Shown: positions 49,271 through 59,896 of the stretch, one piece after another | How positions within the stretch are numbered: the first letter of the stretch is position 1 | How the letters are laid out: the number at the start of each line of letters is the position of its first letter | Assembly: GCF_030732225.1 (NCBI RefSeq) | Contig: NZ_CP132230.1 | Location: 1,788,501 to 1,852,500 of the forward strand | Reading direction: 5' to 3' | DNA length: 64,000 nucleotides | Source: Streptococcus iniae | GTDB lineage: Bacteria > Bacillota > Bacilli > Lactobacillales > Streptococcaceae | Program-made: the position numbers and the translations under genes | Notes under the pieces: generated by a model | The model's database searches: none | What the model was told of the DNA's origin: nothing | What the model saw: the letters and a program-made list of their open reading frames with translations, nothing else

Positions 49271-52200
49271 TTATCGCATTATTTCTGATAAGGACTCTGA
49301 AATCAATTCAGAAGCGGATTCTAACAAAGTTTCTGAAATGGACTCACTTAATAATTCCGACGTAGACTCTGAAATGGATTCACTTAAAGATTCTTCTTCC
49401 CTTTTTTTACGTCTTCGACCAAACAAACCAGCAAAAAGTAATCCTGCTCCTAATGCTGTTGCAATAGATGTTGACTCTTCACCAGTATGAGGAAGAGATT
49501 TGGGGTGATTAGATCTTGGGATAGACTCGCTTAGCGATTCGGACGTGGACTCAGAAATCGATTCTGAGATTGATTCACTCAAGGATTCTGATGTAGACTC
49601 CGAAATCGATTCGCTCAGGGATTCAGACGTCGATTCCGAAATGGATTCGCTTAAGGACTCGGACGTAGACTCAGAAATGGACTCGCTCAGGGATTCGGAC
49701 GTGGACTCCGAAATCGATTCGCTTAAGGACTCGGACGTAGACTCCAAAATGGATTCACTTAGAGATTCTGAGGTCGACTCGGAGATTGATTCACTTAGGG
49801 ATTCAGATGTCGATTCTGAGATTGACTCACTTACTGACTCAGATGTAGACTCAGAGATTGACTCACTTACTGACTCAGATGTAGACTCACTTAAGGATTC
49901 AGATGTCGATTCTGAGATTGATTCGCTTAGAGATTCTGAGGTCGACTCCGAAATGGACTCACTTAGAGATTCTGAGGTCGACTCGGAGATAGATTCACTT
50001 AGGGATTCAGATGTCGATTCTGAGATTGACTCACTTACTGACTCAGATGTAGACTCAGAGATTGACTCACTTACTGACTCAGATGTAGACTCACTTAAGG
50101 ATTCAGATGTCGATTCTGAGATTGATTCGCTTAGAGATTCTGAGGTCGACTCCGAAATCGATTCACTCAGGGATTCTGACGTGGACTCAGAAATGGACTC
50201 GCTCAGTGACTCAGACGTTGACTCGGAGATGGACTCACTCAAGGATTCGGACGTGGACTCAGAAATCGATTCACTTACTGACTCGGACGTCGATTCTGAG
50301 ATTGATTCACTTAAGGACTCTGAAACTGATTCCGAAATCGATTCGCTCAGAGACTCTGACGTGGATTCTGAGATTGATTCACTTAGAGATTCGGAGGTCG
50401 ACTCGGAGATAGATTCACTTAGGGATTCAGATGTCGATTCTGAAATAGACTCACTCAAGGATTCGGACGTCGATTCTGAAATGGACTCACTTAAGGATTC
50501 AGATGTGGATTCCGAAATGGACTCGCTTAGCGATTCGGACGTAGACTCCGAAATGGACTCACTTAGAGATTCTGATGTAGACTCGGATATGGACTCGCTC
50601 AGGGATTCGGAAGTCGACTCGGAAATCGATTCGCTTACTGATTCAGACGTGGACTCAGAAATCGATTCACTCAAGGATTCAGACATAGATTCGGAGATTG
50701 ACTCACTTACTGACTCTGACGTCGATTCTGAGACAGATTCACTTAAGGACTCTGAAACTGATTCCGAAATCGATTCGCTCAGTGATTCAGACGTCGACTC
50801 CGAGATGGACTCACTCAAGGATTCAGACGTCGACTCCGAGATGGATTCACTTAGAGATTCGGAGGTCGACTCCGAAATCGATTCGCTTACTGATTCAGAC
50901 GTGGACTCAGAAATCGATTCACTCAAGGATTCAGATGTGGACTCAGAAATCGATTCACTCAGGGATTCAGACGTCGATTCTGAGACAGATTCACTTAAGG
51001 ACTCTGAAACTGATTCGCTCAGAGACTCGGACGTGGATTCTGAAATGGACTCACTCAGAGATTCGGAGGTCGACTCTGAGATTGATTCACTTAGAGATTC
51101 GGACGTAGACTCAGAAATCGATTCACTTAGAGATTCTGATGTAGACTCGGAAATCGACTCACTTAGAGACTCAGACGTGGACTCAGAAATCGATTCACTC
51201 AAGGATTCGGACGTCGACTCGGAGATAGATTCACTTAGGGATTCGGAGGTCGACTCCGAAATGGATTCACTTAAGGATTCAGACGTGGACTCCGAAATCG
51301 ATTCACTCAGGGATTCAGACGTGGACTCCGAAATCGATTCACTCAAGGACTCGGACGTCGACTCTGAAATCGATTCACTTAGAGATTCTGAGGTCGACTC
51401 GGAGATAGATTCACTCAAGGATTCGGACGTCGATTCTGAAATAGACTCACTCAAGGATTCAGAGGTTGACTCTGAAATCGATTCGCTCAGGGATTCGGAG
51501 GTCGACTCGGAGATGGATTCACTCAAGGATTCAGACGTGGATTCTGAGATTGACTCACTTACTGACTCAGATGTCGACTCAGAAATGGACTCACTTAAGG
51601 ATTCTGATGTCGACTCTGAAATGGATTCACTTAAGGATTCGGATGTAGACTCAGAAATGGATTCGCTCAAGGATTCAGACGTCGACTCCGAAATCGATTC
51701 ACTTAGAGATTCAGACGTTGACTCCGAAATAGACTCACTCAAGGATTCAGACGTCGACTCCGAGATTGATTCGCTTACTGATTCCGAAATAGACTCAGAA
51801 ACTGATTCAGAGACTGATTCAGAGACTGAAACCGATTGTGAAACCGAAATTGATTTCGAGGTCGAAGCTGACTGAGACGTTGATAAAGACGTCGATTGTG
51901 ATACAGACTGGGAAAGCGATAAGGATTTAGATGCCGAGGCTGATTGTGAGGTTGATAAAGACGTCGACTGTGAGGTCGAAGTTGACTGGGAAAGCGATAA
52001 AGATTTAGAGCCCGAGACTGATTGCGATGTTGATAAAGATGTCGACTGCGAGGTCGAAGCTGACTGGGAAAGCGATAAGGATTTAGACGTTGAGGCCGAT
52101 TGTGAGGTTGATAAAGAAGTTGATTTTGAGGTTGAGGCTGACTGGGATACTGACGTTGATAGCGATTGCGAAGCCGAAATTGAAGTCGACGTTGATCGAG

Positions 52201-53473
52201 ATGTCGAATTTGAAGTGAAATCCGATGTTTTATCTAGTTTATCAATATTAACAACTTCTTGTTGATTGCTTGCTGTATATGGAGACATATAAGCTGAATA
52301 CGGCTTAGCCCCACTTGTATTATAGTCATATTGTGCATAATAAGTATTATTTGCTTGAGTACTTAACGAAGCAGTTGTTCTCATACGAAAGGTATCATAG
52401 GTAAATCCAGCTTCAAGTTTTGTTGTAAACTCAATAGTATAAACAGTATTTGGAACAGTTGACACACTGTTTGAAAAGAACAAACTTTCTGCATAAGGTG
52501 TACTTGTTAATGAACTGTATAATTTTGACTGAGTATAGTCTGTATATGTAGACAATGTTGTGATGACATTTGAAGTAATATCGTTCATGGCTACACCATT
52601 CCATGTCACACTTCCTACTAAATCCATACCATCCATACGAATATTTATCCCAGGATATGTAGCTGTTGAAGTACTTGTGTAACTATAGGTCGCAATCCAT
52701 TTTACGGTTCCATCTGCTTGAATATAACCATTTAATACAAAATCAGGATGGACAGTTGTTGTAATATTCTGATAACGGTTATTAGCATCATGAAAATCAG
52801 GTGTAGCCGTTGTAATTGCTGCTGATTGAATATTTAATGTCGATTTTGTAACTGGTGCTGTATAAAGTGTTGACTGTGCTTCAACTGTAAAGTTATAAAC
52901 CTTATTTACAGAAGATAAGGTTGCTGTAATACTGGATTGATTGGTATCCACTAATTGATAGTTTGAAAGTTCCTGATGACTATCTAAATCAGCACTAACT
53001 GTTACTAAAGCAGTATCTACTGTTTCTCCAGATTTTAAAGTATATGTTTGAACTTCTGAATAAATAATTTGCCCTGATGATGAATCTGTATAATTTATGG
53101 TATAGGAAATATCTTGTGACGTACTTGTCGTATTTGTTGATGTCATTGGTACAGAATCAGAATTAACAGTTGACATATCTGAAGACTGTGCATTAACTAC
53201 AGTATCATCAGAAAAGACATGATCTGAACCCAAAAAGGCTCCTCCCGCAAGCGTTGCTAATGCAGTGGCTCCTCTTAGTATTGTGTTCGCTGAAATATGA
53301 TCCTTCCCCAACTCATCAATGCGAACAGTATTTACATCAGGATTTTTTTGACCCAATCGAATGTGACCAACTTGTGATATCACAATTCTAACCCAGCCTT
53401 TTCCTGACTTGTGCATTTTTACCCGAGTATTGCGAAAAGACTCCACAAAATGCGATTTATTAAATTTCCCCAT
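49271..53473 (-). CDS. Serine-rich repeat adhesin 2, LPHTG-anchored
   Basis: A 1400-residue paralogue of adhesin 1. The N-terminus ([24 protein letters not shown]) is closely similar. Residues about 115-200 look like a MucBP-type domain ([19 protein letters not shown]), and 200-415 are a binding region unlike that of adhesin 1. Two repeat types follow: STSxSxSxSQS at about 420-545, then [12 protein letters not shown] to about 1315. LPHTG is at about 1327-1331, then a membrane span, RRRKKREEE and again an SES-rich tail of about 40 residues. The start follows a tandemly duplicated GGAGAG site. Confidence 0.93.
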   Translation of the reverse strand: MGKFNKSHFVESFRNTRVKMHKSGKGWVRIVISQVGHIRLGQKNPDVNTVRIDELGKDHISANTILRGATALATLAGGAFLGSDHVFSDDTVVNAQSSDMSTVNSDSVPMTSTNTTSTSQDISYTINYTDSSSGQIIYSEVQTYTLKSGETVDTALVTVSADLDSHQELSNYQLVDTNQSSITATLSSVNKVYNFTVEAQSTLYTAPVTKSTLNIQSAAITTATPDFHDANNRYQNITTTVHPDFVLNGYIQADGTVKWIATYSYTSTSTATYPGINIRMDGMDLVGSVTWNGVAMNDITSNVITTLSTYTDYTQSKLYSSLTSTPYAESLFFSNSVSTVPNTVYTIEFTTKLEAGFTYDTFRMRTTASLSTQANNTYYAQYDYNTSGAKPYSAYMSPYTASNQQEVVNIDKLDKTSDFTSNSTSRSTSTSISASQSLSTSVSQSASTSKSTSLSTSQSASTSKSLSLSQSASTSQSTSLSTSQSVSGSKSLSLSQSTSTSQSTSLSTSQSASASKSLSLSQSVSQSTSLSTSQSASTSKSISVSQSVSVSESVSESVSESISESVSESISESTSESLSESISESTSESLSESISESTSESLSESISESTSESLSESISESTSESLSESISESTSESVSESISESTSESLSESISESTSESLSESISESTSESLSESISESTSESLSESISESTSESLSESISESTSESLSESISESTSESLSESISESTSESLSESISESTSESLSESISESTSESLSESISESTSESLSESISESTSESLSESISESTSESLSESISESTSESLSESISESTSESLSESVSESLSESVSESTSESLSESISESTSESLSESISESTSESVSESISESTSESLSESISESTSESLSESISESTSESLSESISESVSESLSESVSESTSESVSESISESMSESLSESISESTSESVSESISESTSESLSESISESTSESLSESISESTSESLSESISESTSESLSESISESTSESLSESISESTSESLSESISESTSESLSESISESTSESLSESISESVSESLSESISESTSESVSESISESTSESLSESISESTSESLSESISESTSESLSESISESTSESLSESISESTSESLSESTSESVSESISESTSESVSESISESTSESLSESISESTSESLSESISESTSESLSESISESTSESLSESTSESVSESISESTSESVSESISESTSESLSESISESTSESLSESILESTSESLSESISESTSESLSESISESTSESLSESISESTSESLSESISESTSESLSESISESISESTSESLSESIPRSNHPKSLPHTGEESTSIATALGAGLLFAGLFGRRRKKREEESLSESISESTSELLSESISETLLESASELISESLSEIMR
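49530..51830 (-). repeat. 36-bp coding repeat of SRR adhesin 2
   Basis: The same [12 protein letters not shown] unit as in adhesin 1, about 60 copies. Shared nucleotide blocks between the two genes make unequal recombination likely. Confidence 0.93.
51870..52220 (-). repeat. Ser-Gln-Ser (SxSxSQS) repeat of SRR adhesin 2
   Basis: Residues about 420-540 alternate Ser with Thr, Gln, Leu, Ala and Lys ([13 protein letters not shown]) in units of about 20-28 residues. This second serine-rich region lies before the SES region and is absent from adhesin 1. Confidence 0.85.
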
Positions 53474-53475
53474 TT

Positions 53476-53507
53476 TCTCTCTCCATATATGTCTCTCTCC
53501 ATATATG
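53476..53507 (-). repeat. Tandem 16-bp duplication of the adhesin 2 ribosome binding region
   Basis: Two exact copies of TCTCTCTCCATATATG (plus strand) lie immediately before the start codon, giving two GGAGAG sites in the mRNA. Confidence 0.9.
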
Positions 53508-53534
53508 TTTTTTCTAATTTTTTGATATTTTTAA

Positions 53535-53562
53535 ATTATAACATTTTTAGATGAAACTTCAA
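53535..53562 (-). promoter_or_regulatory. Promoter of SRR adhesin 2
   Basis: -35 TTGAAG (53562-53557), a 16-base spacer and extended -10 TGTTATAAT (to 53535). The rest of 53563-53976 holds only a stem at 53909-53933 and no credible gene. Confidence 0.6.
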
Positions 53563-53976
53563 TATCAAATATTAAATTTTCTGAAAAAAACAATGCAATG
53601 AAAGATACACTAACTGATAGCTTAAATGCTTCCTTTCATACATCAACTTTGGTAAAAATCATAATTATTTTTAAACTCTTGATTAGCATATACAAAAATT
53701 ATTCATTATTACAAATTCTGAAAATTACCCATATAATACTTGTACTGACATCAAAAAACGATTCCCTAACTTCAATCATCAATACTTATACCTCTAAAAT
53801 AGATTGTAACTCTTTTACGCACTTTTGAAAAATATTATACTATACATTTTACAAAGAATTATCACAAACAAAATAAAAAAAGAATAATTCACTAATTTAC
53901 GAACACCAAACTTAGATTTTCTCTCTAAGTTTAGCAATTCCCAGCATATTAGGAATGATTCTTTTTTAAGATAAGG

Positions 53977-55182
53977 TTACGATTTAAATGCTGTTTGTTT
54001 TTTGACTTCAGCAACCATTTCATCAGGTCCCTCTGCTAAGATCATTGCCTCATCAGGCAACACATGACTCATATAGCTAAAGCCTATTATTGGTGTATTT
54101 GCTTTGACAGCCATTTCTAGAACATCTTTAAATGCCTCTCCATGATTAATATCAAAATAAATATCTACTTCTCGACTTAATTGCTCTACCGTTTGATACA
54201 TTATCTTAGGATGTAAAACAACATTAGGGTACTGGCCTAATTGTAAAAGTGCAGGTCCCATTGCAGTATAGGCCGCAATATGAAACTGACAGTCTGGCAA
54301 ACAATGAATGAGAGCTTCAATCTCTTCTAATTCCTGAGAATTTGTCACTGTAAAACTTGAAAACTTTGGCTTGCATTGTTTTATTGGATTTTCTCCTATG
54401 TGTGTCACAATCTCTGACCACTCTAATGCGCAATAATCCCACCAAACTTGTCTTAAACGACCTGACGAAAAAGTATTCCAAGGCTTATCTGGAGAAATAT
54501 AGTGCAAAATTGTTGGAAGTGGCTCAATAGGCAAATCAAAAACTCCAAACTCTCTTTTTAAACTTGCACCATAATCATAACCAATTGGAAAATTATAAGT
54601 ATTTGATAACTGTAGCCACTGCCCCGCAAACACTATATTTAAAATAGATTGATCACCTTCGGGAACCGACTGCCACTCTCTAATAGTGGTTTCAATCAAG
54701 CAATCAAAAATACCATCTTTTTTCCATTTTTCATTATTGACTAGGATAACACCTGAATTAAAAATCCCAGTCATGCCATGTAATGCTTTTACTGCAGCTC
54801 CATAATACTCTCTTACATCCAGATCAAACAAATGAGTAATATCTGCTGTTACAATAATATCACTATCAAGGTATAAGACCCTATCTTCTTCAAGTTTCTC
54901 AGAAATAAAATACCGTGCAAAAGCCATGTAATTGATATGAGGAAATCCCGCTGTCCATTTTTTATCAAGCTGTTCATCTAATAATTTGATATCAACCAGC
55001 TCACAGCCCATCTGATTCAGATGTTTCCGTACCATGATAAACCATTCCAAAGGAATATCTTGATTAAAAATATAAACTTTTACATGTTTATTATGGTAAC
55101 ATAAGGACTTCAATGTTGTTTCAATCTGCCTAATATAGCCATAATCTCCAGCTAAAACCACTGGATAATAGTTTTCTTGCAT
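53977..55182 (-). CDS. Glycosyltransferase family 8 protein
   Basis: A retaining nucleotide-sugar transferase of 401 residues. The GT8 domain covers about 1-265 with the metal-binding DSD in VLYLDSDIIVTAD near residue 103 and the FNSGVILVNN segment. The C-terminal third (about 275-400) resembles the accessory domain of SRR-locus transferases. ATG at 55185 is an alternative; GAGGG spacing favours 55182. As last gene of the five-gene transferase run it would add a late sugar to SRR glycans. Donor specificity (glucose or galactose) cannot be read. Confidence 0.88.
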   Translation of the reverse strand: MQENYYPVVLAGDYGYIRQIETTLKSLCYHNKHVKVYIFNQDIPLEWFIMVRKHLNQMGCELVDIKLLDEQLDKKWTAGFPHINYMAFARYFISEKLEEDRVLYLDSDIIVTADITHLFDLDVREYYGAAVKALHGMTGIFNSGVILVNNEKWKKDGIFDCLIETTIREWQSVPEGDQSILNIVFAGQWLQLSNTYNFPIGYDYGASLKREFGVFDLPIEPLPTILHYISPDKPWNTFSSGRLRQVWWDYCALEWSEIVTHIGENPIKQCKPKFSSFTVTNSQELEEIEALIHCLPDCQFHIAAYTAMGPALLQLGQYPNVVLHPKIMYQTVEQLSREVDIYFDINHGEAFKDVLEMAVKANTPIIGFSYMSHVLPDEAMILAEGPDEMVAEVKKQTAFKS

Positions 55183-55272
55183 CATACCCTCATAACCTTT
55201 TTTAAAAAAACATACAACTTCACCTAATGAATACTTTTAACAAGACATCAAAAAGCAATCCCGTTTCAACCA

Positions 55273-56154
55273 TTAGTGACCATACCATTTTTCTAAAATC
55301 GATATGGTTTGCAGACATTTTTGATAATTTTGCATATCTCCTGCTTCGCAATAACTTGTCTTATGCAAATCTAGTCGCCAACGATAAGCCTGAAGCTCCC
55401 TAGAAATATCAAAACCAATCAATGCCAAAATAGTCACACGTTCTTCAATGCTTTTCAAAGGAAAAACATGTCTAAGATCGACTGTCTTTGTCACACTTGT
55501 TGAGCGTTTTCGGTGATAATAAATCGCCTGATTACTATAAACAATCTTATCTGCCATAAGATACAGTTTCCAAGTTGTGTAGTCATCTTCTACCTTTTCA
55601 TCTTCAGGATATACAATGTCTTGAAAAAGGGCCCTCTTATAGAGTTTCGACCAGGGAACCGTAAAACATTGGCTAAAAGAAAACTGACCATTGTATTGTT
55701 CTTGAAACCACTCTTTTGGACTATAAACCTTTTGAAAATAATCCTCTTGTTTCAGATGAAAAGCAAAAGTATTTTTTTCTTCAAAATACGCCGTAAAATT
55801 GGCTACAGCAATATCACTTTGCGTCCTAACCAAAGCTTGATAAAGCAGTTCAATATGATTGAGCTCCAGCCAATCGTCATTATCAACAAAAAGAATGTAA
55901 TCACCTGTTACCAATGACAAAGCTGTATTCCTACTTGCACCAACTCCTCCTCCACCCATTTTTTTATGAATAAGTTTGATTCTGGAGTCCTTTAATCGGT
56001 AATCTTCACAAATTTTTGCAGAACCATCTGTAGAGCCATCATTTACCAAAATAATTTCAAGATTGTCATAAGTTTGATTAACAATCGTCTGCAGACATTT
56101 CTCAAGAAAAGGGCCAGCATTAAAGACAGGAACAATAACACTAATTTTATCCAT
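55273..56154 (-). CDS. Glycosyltransferase family 2 protein
   Basis: A 293-residue inverting GT-A transferase with DKISVIVPVFNAGPFLEKCL at the N-terminus, NDGSTDGSAKICE, and the metal-binding FVDNDDWLE near residue 97. It is closely similar in layout to the GT2 gene at 58903-59778, suggesting a duplication. Its ATG lies six bases after the stop of the preceding gene. A substitution changes the usual DxD aspartate spacing to VDNDDW, still acceptable for metal binding. Confidence 0.9.
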   Translation of the reverse strand: MDKISVIVPVFNAGPFLEKCLQTIVNQTYDNLEIILVNDGSTDGSAKICEDYRLKDSRIKLIHKKMGGGGVGASRNTALSLVTGDYILFVDNDDWLELNHIELLYQALVRTQSDIAVANFTAYFEEKNTFAFHLKQEDYFQKVYSPKEWFQEQYNGQFSFSQCFTVPWSKLYKRALFQDIVYPEDEKVEDDYTTWKLYLMADKIVYSNQAIYYHRKRSTSVTKTVDLRHVFPLKSIEERVTILALIGFDISRELQAYRWRLDLHKTSYCEAGDMQNYQKCLQTISILEKWYGH

Positions 56155-56160
56155 TCACTC

Positions 56161-57888
56161 TCACTTTCTAAAATTCTGAACCAAGTCTAGCTTAGCTGAC
56201 AGTTGATTGTAAAGGTCAATTTGTCCAGCCAATAAAGCATCCCTCTGACACTTTTCTAAACGTTTGACATAAGACTTCACATGTTCACTCGTATCATACC
56301 CCATTGTAACTAATAAGGCGATGCGTTCTTCAGCATTGCTTATCATAGAGGAAATATCATCTAACATGCTTTTGCGTGATAGCCCTTCTGAGCGTTGAGA
56401 ATAGAAATAAGAACCCTGATTAATAAAAGCAATTTTATTTGCCTTCAAATAAAGTTTATAAATGGTGGCATCATCTTCACGAAGACGCCCTATTGGGAAG
56501 TAAACCCCGTTAAATAAGTCACGCCTAAATAGCTTTGTCGGTGAAAAAGTAAAGGTCAAAAATAGATTGTTGGTAGCTGTATTCTCTTGATTTAACCATT
56601 CTTCAACTGAATATACTTTTTCAAAATATTTCTCCGATGTGATTGAGAAAAGATAACTCTGACGTTCCTCATTATAGGAATTAAAGTTACAAATAGAAAT
56701 ATCTGCCCCGTTTTTTGTCAAGGCTAGGTACAAATCTTCTAAATAGGACTCCACCACGAAATCATCTGCATCTACAAAAGTCAGATAAACTCCTTTAGCA
56801 AGTGCAATGCCTTTATTTCTAGCAGCAGATGGACCCGCATTTTCTTGATGGTATACACTAATACGACTATCTTTAGCAGCATATTCTTCACAAATCAGAG
56901 CACTGCTATCTGTTGAACCATCGTTAATTAAAAGCAATTCAAAATGATGATAAGCCTGTTTCAATAAGGAATCAAGACAACGCCTTAAATAAGGGGCCAC
57001 ATTATAAACTGGAACAATGATACTAATCAATTCGTCATTAGTTGTCTCGACCTCTTCATCATTTTCTTCTCGACCAACATAAGCAACAATTTGGCTTTGA
57101 TAGTCTAAATCATTAACTGGCTCAATATTGTCATCATAATTAAATTCAGCTGTGTGTTTGTGTGATAACTTCACTTTATGACTAGCACCCATATTAAACC
57201 ATTCATACTCTGAATCAATATGTCCTAAATCAATAGCTTGATAACCGTTTTGACTCAAATCTCTAGCCAATACTTTTGCAGTTGGACCAAGCATGATTAC
57301 TACAAGATAGTCTTTATCATATCGTAAAACTTCTTCCAAAATCATAGCATAATGACTGTAAGCATTTTTTGAAGGGCAGATAATCCGAGAAATTGAATGA
57401 GCATCTGCAAAAAGATCATTACCAACACCAGAACGAGATGTTTCTCCTTCAACAATTAAGACATCTCGCTTTTCCCAAAGCTTTTTTAATTTGGAAAAGC
57501 TTTGAGCAGCTACACTTTTATCTTCTAAATCAATGTATGGTCTGGAAATAAATGTTGAACCATACCAATCGGATTGGCAATTTTCTAAATAAAAAGGAGC
57601 ATATCTTTCAAAATGTTTTTCCCAAAAAACACGCGCATTGCTGTTGTAGCGCTCCAAATGGTTAAAAACATCTGGTAAACAAACTAAAAATGTCTCATTA
57701 CTAGGGGAACGCAAAATATCACGTAATTGACCAGCCAAAGCCTCATCGTAGGTTTGATAAGGAATACTATGGCCCGACATGATATCAATTTCACCATCAC
57801 CAAAACGAGCAACTGATGCATTATTGTCAATAATAAAATCTAAACTTTCAAGAATAGGATAAACCTTAATCTTATCTAGTGAATCCAT
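56161..57888 (-). CDS. Two-domain glycosyltransferase: DUF1792 (GT-D) plus GT2
   Basis: A 575-residue fusion. Residues about 1-260 are a DUF1792/GT-D domain with the metal-binding GDGE in SVARFGDGEIDIMSG near residue 29 and VEGETSRSGVGNDLF. Residues about 285-575 are a GT2 domain (SIIVPVYNVAPYLRRCL, NDGSTDSS, FVDADDFV). The architecture matches dGT1 of the S. parasanguinis Fap1 locus, whose two halves add successive sugars to the SRR glycan. It is tightly spaced after the Gtf3-like gene and preceded by AAGGAG. Confidence 0.92.
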   Translation of the reverse strand: MDSLDKIKVYPILESLDFIIDNNASVARFGDGEIDIMSGHSIPYQTYDEALAGQLRDILRSPSNETFLVCLPDVFNHLERYNSNARVFWEKHFERYAPFYLENCQSDWYGSTFISRPYIDLEDKSVAAQSFSKLKKLWEKRDVLIVEGETSRSGVGNDLFADAHSISRIICPSKNAYSHYAMILEEVLRYDKDYLVVIMLGPTAKVLARDLSQNGYQAIDLGHIDSEYEWFNMGASHKVKLSHKHTAEFNYDDNIEPVNDLDYQSQIVAYVGREENDEEVETTNDELISIIVPVYNVAPYLRRCLDSLLKQAYHHFELLLINDGSTDSSALICEEYAAKDSRISVYHQENAGPSAARNKGIALAKGVYLTFVDADDFVVESYLEDLYLALTKNGADISICNFNSYNEERQSYLFSITSEKYFEKVYSVEEWLNQENTATNNLFLTFTFSPTKLFRRDLFNGVYFPIGRLREDDATIYKLYLKANKIAFINQGSYFYSQRSEGLSRKSMLDDISSMISNAEERIALLVTMGYDTSEHVKSYVKRLEKCQRDALLAGQIDLYNQLSAKLDLVQNFRK

Positions 57889-57896
57889 AACTCTCC

Positions 57897-58889
57897 TTAA
57901 TCACATAATGCTTTAAAAACAGAATCCGTCAATAATTTTCGCGTAAAAAAACCTTGCCGTAATAATGGATTGAAGCGTCTAACATTTTTCACCAAAGCCT
58001 CATAGGTTTCTTCAGACATATTTTCAATAACCTCAACGGCCTCATCAAGACTTCTAACAATAACACCTAATTGATTATTTTCAATAATATCCTGATTTGC
58101 TATACCTTCTTGAACAATTACTGGAATCCCAGCAGCTAAAAATGTCCCAAGTTTGTAAGGACAGTAGAGCTTTTGATAGCCTTTGTCATGGTCATCCATC
58201 CAAACAAGACCAAAACCTCCTCCAGACATTTCCATGACCAACTGTTCATCTGGCCGGTAACCCATTGGAGTCACATTTGCTGGTAAATCAACCTTTTGCC
58301 AAGCATATAAATGCAAAGGCAAATTGTATTGCCAAGATTTAACAAAACTAAACCGTTCAGGAGAGCCTGGAAAATGAATCACTTTTTTAAAGGTTGCCGG
58401 TAATTCTGGTACCTGTGTCGGATGATCCCACATCCCTTGAACAATTGTTTTTGAAACTTGTAAACCATGTTCCAACAGAATATCAAGCATCTTTTGACTT
58501 GGTGCAACAACAACATCAGCCTTATTATAGTAGTTAATAGTGCTGTCCATTAAATAATAGTTGCCTGCAAACATTAATGGCACAACATCATGAATAAAAA
58601 TAACAACTTTGACTTCATATAATTTCAATTTAGCCATTAACTTCTCATCAAAGCTTGTCGAATTCCAGGTCGGTGTTTGAAAAATAACAACATCACCAGG
58701 TCGTACCCCAGCAATAATACCGTCTAGTCGTTTACTCAACTCCATTTCAGTATCAGAATCCATCGGATAAGAATAAACCCCTAACTCACGATAGCCCAAG
58801 CTAACAGCAATATCAGTCACCATATTTTGCCCGAGTTGTGCAGTACTACTCAACGCTTGTCCATTAAGATTTGTCACATATACTCTCAT
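57897..58889 (-). CDS. gtf3: Gtf3-like glucosyltransferase
   Basis: A 330-residue GT-B enzyme like Gtf3 (Nss) of SRR loci, which adds glucose to the first GlcNAc on the adhesin. The opening [50 protein letters not shown] and [16 protein letters not shown] fit that family. The longer frame from 58922 would overlap the preceding gene, so the ATG at 58889 is preferred although its ribosome binding site is weak. No gtfA/gtfB partner is present in the window. Confidence 0.88.
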   Translation of the reverse strand: MRVYVTNLNGQALSSTAQLGQNMVTDIAVSLGYRELGVYSYPMDSDTEMELSKRLDGIIAGVRPGDVVIFQTPTWNSTSFDEKLMAKLKLYEVKVVIFIHDVVPLMFAGNYYLMDSTINYYNKADVVVAPSQKMLDILLEHGLQVSKTIVQGMWDHPTQVPELPATFKKVIHFPGSPERFSFVKSWQYNLPLHLYAWQKVDLPANVTPMGYRPDEQLVMEMSGGGFGLVWMDDHDKGYQKLYCPYKLGTFLAAGIPVIVQEGIANQDIIENNQLGVIVRSLDEAVEVIENMSEETYEALVKNVRRFNPLLRQGFFTRKLLTDSVFKALCD

Positions 58890-58902
58890 TTTACAACACC
58901 CA

Positions 58903-59778
58903 CTATTTCTTATACTTTTCAATTAGCGCTAATTTATACTGCAAATCCTTATAAGAAGCAATATCTCCACTTGCCAACATCTCATCACGATTAATTTGTG
59001 CCCGCCATTTAAATGCAGCAATCTCCTTTGATACATCAAAGCCTAATAAAGTTAAGGTTGCAAGCCTTTCAAAAACAGGTTCTGCTGAAAATACTGTTGA
59101 TAGAGCAACTTGTTGCGTCATACTAGAAGAATTAACGCGGTATATTAAACTCGACCGATGCATATAAGCAATCCGATCTGCTAATAAATAGAGTTTCCAA
59201 GTCGTTCGGTCATCTTCACCAAATCTTCCGGTATAATAACGAACATTTTCAAACAAGGATTTCTTGTAAATCTTTGACCAGGGAACCGTAAAACAAAGAC
59301 TCAAATGATGCCCTTGCCCATATTGAAAAGCAAACCACTCTTCTGGAGAATAAATTGCTTCATAATAATCATCATCTAAAAGATGAATCTCATACTTGTT
59401 TTCATCCTCAAAATACCTTGTAAAATTAGTAACAGCTACTTGACTATTTGTTTTTTGCAATAAAGTATACAAGTCTTCAATATGATTGGCATCAATCCAA
59501 TCGTCAGAATCAACAAAGACAATGAAGTCTCCCGTTGCCATATCGATGCCACTATTTCTAGCCGCACCAAGACCTTCATTGATTTTTTTATGTAATATTT
59601 TAATACGCTTGTCTTTAGCTTTTAATTGTTCAGCAATTAAACCAGATCTGTCACTTGATCCATCATTGATAATCAAAATTTCAAGTGAAGGATATGACTG
59701 CTGACAGACACTATTAACACAGGCTTCAAGATACTTCTCTCCATTAAAAACAGGTATGATAACACTAACTTTTTCCAT
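58903..59778 (-). CDS. Glycosyltransferase family 2 protein
   Basis: A 291-residue GT-A transferase with [34 protein letters not shown] and [17 protein letters not shown] near residue 95. The C-terminal half ([34 protein letters not shown]) parallels the GT2 gene at 55273. It starts at ATG 59778 after AGAGGTG; an upstream GTG at 59784 is less likely. It is the first gene of the glycosyltransferase run, and a promoter must lie in 59779-59896, but none is strong by eye. Confidence 0.9.
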   Translation of the reverse strand: MEKVSVIIPVFNGEKYLEACVNSVCQQSYPSLEILIINDGSSDRSGLIAEQLKAKDKRIKILHKKINEGLGAARNSGIDMATGDFIVFVDSDDWIDANHIEDLYTLLQKTNSQVAVTNFTRYFEDENKYEIHLLDDDYYEAIYSPEEWFAFQYGQGHHLSLCFTVPWSKIYKKSLFENVRYYTGRFGEDDRTTWKLYLLADRIAYMHRSSLIYRVNSSSMTQQVALSTVFSAEPVFERLATLTLLGFDVSKEIAAFKWRAQINRDEMLASGDIASYKDLQYKLALIEKYKK

Positions 59779-59896
59779 AAACACCTCTCTTGTTCTCCAC
59801 CACTAATAGTAACATGGAACAATGATTTTCGCAATTTTTAATAATGCTAAAAAAATCATTATAAAACCACCCCAATAATAGGATGGCCTAAGTCTA

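Noticed and set aside
49545..51875. 776-codon plus-strand Ser-Asp frame
   Set aside because: Same shadow effect opposite adhesin 2.
53598..53828. 76-residue frame upstream of adhesin 2
   Set aside because: No ribosome binding site and composition typical of random AT-rich DNA.
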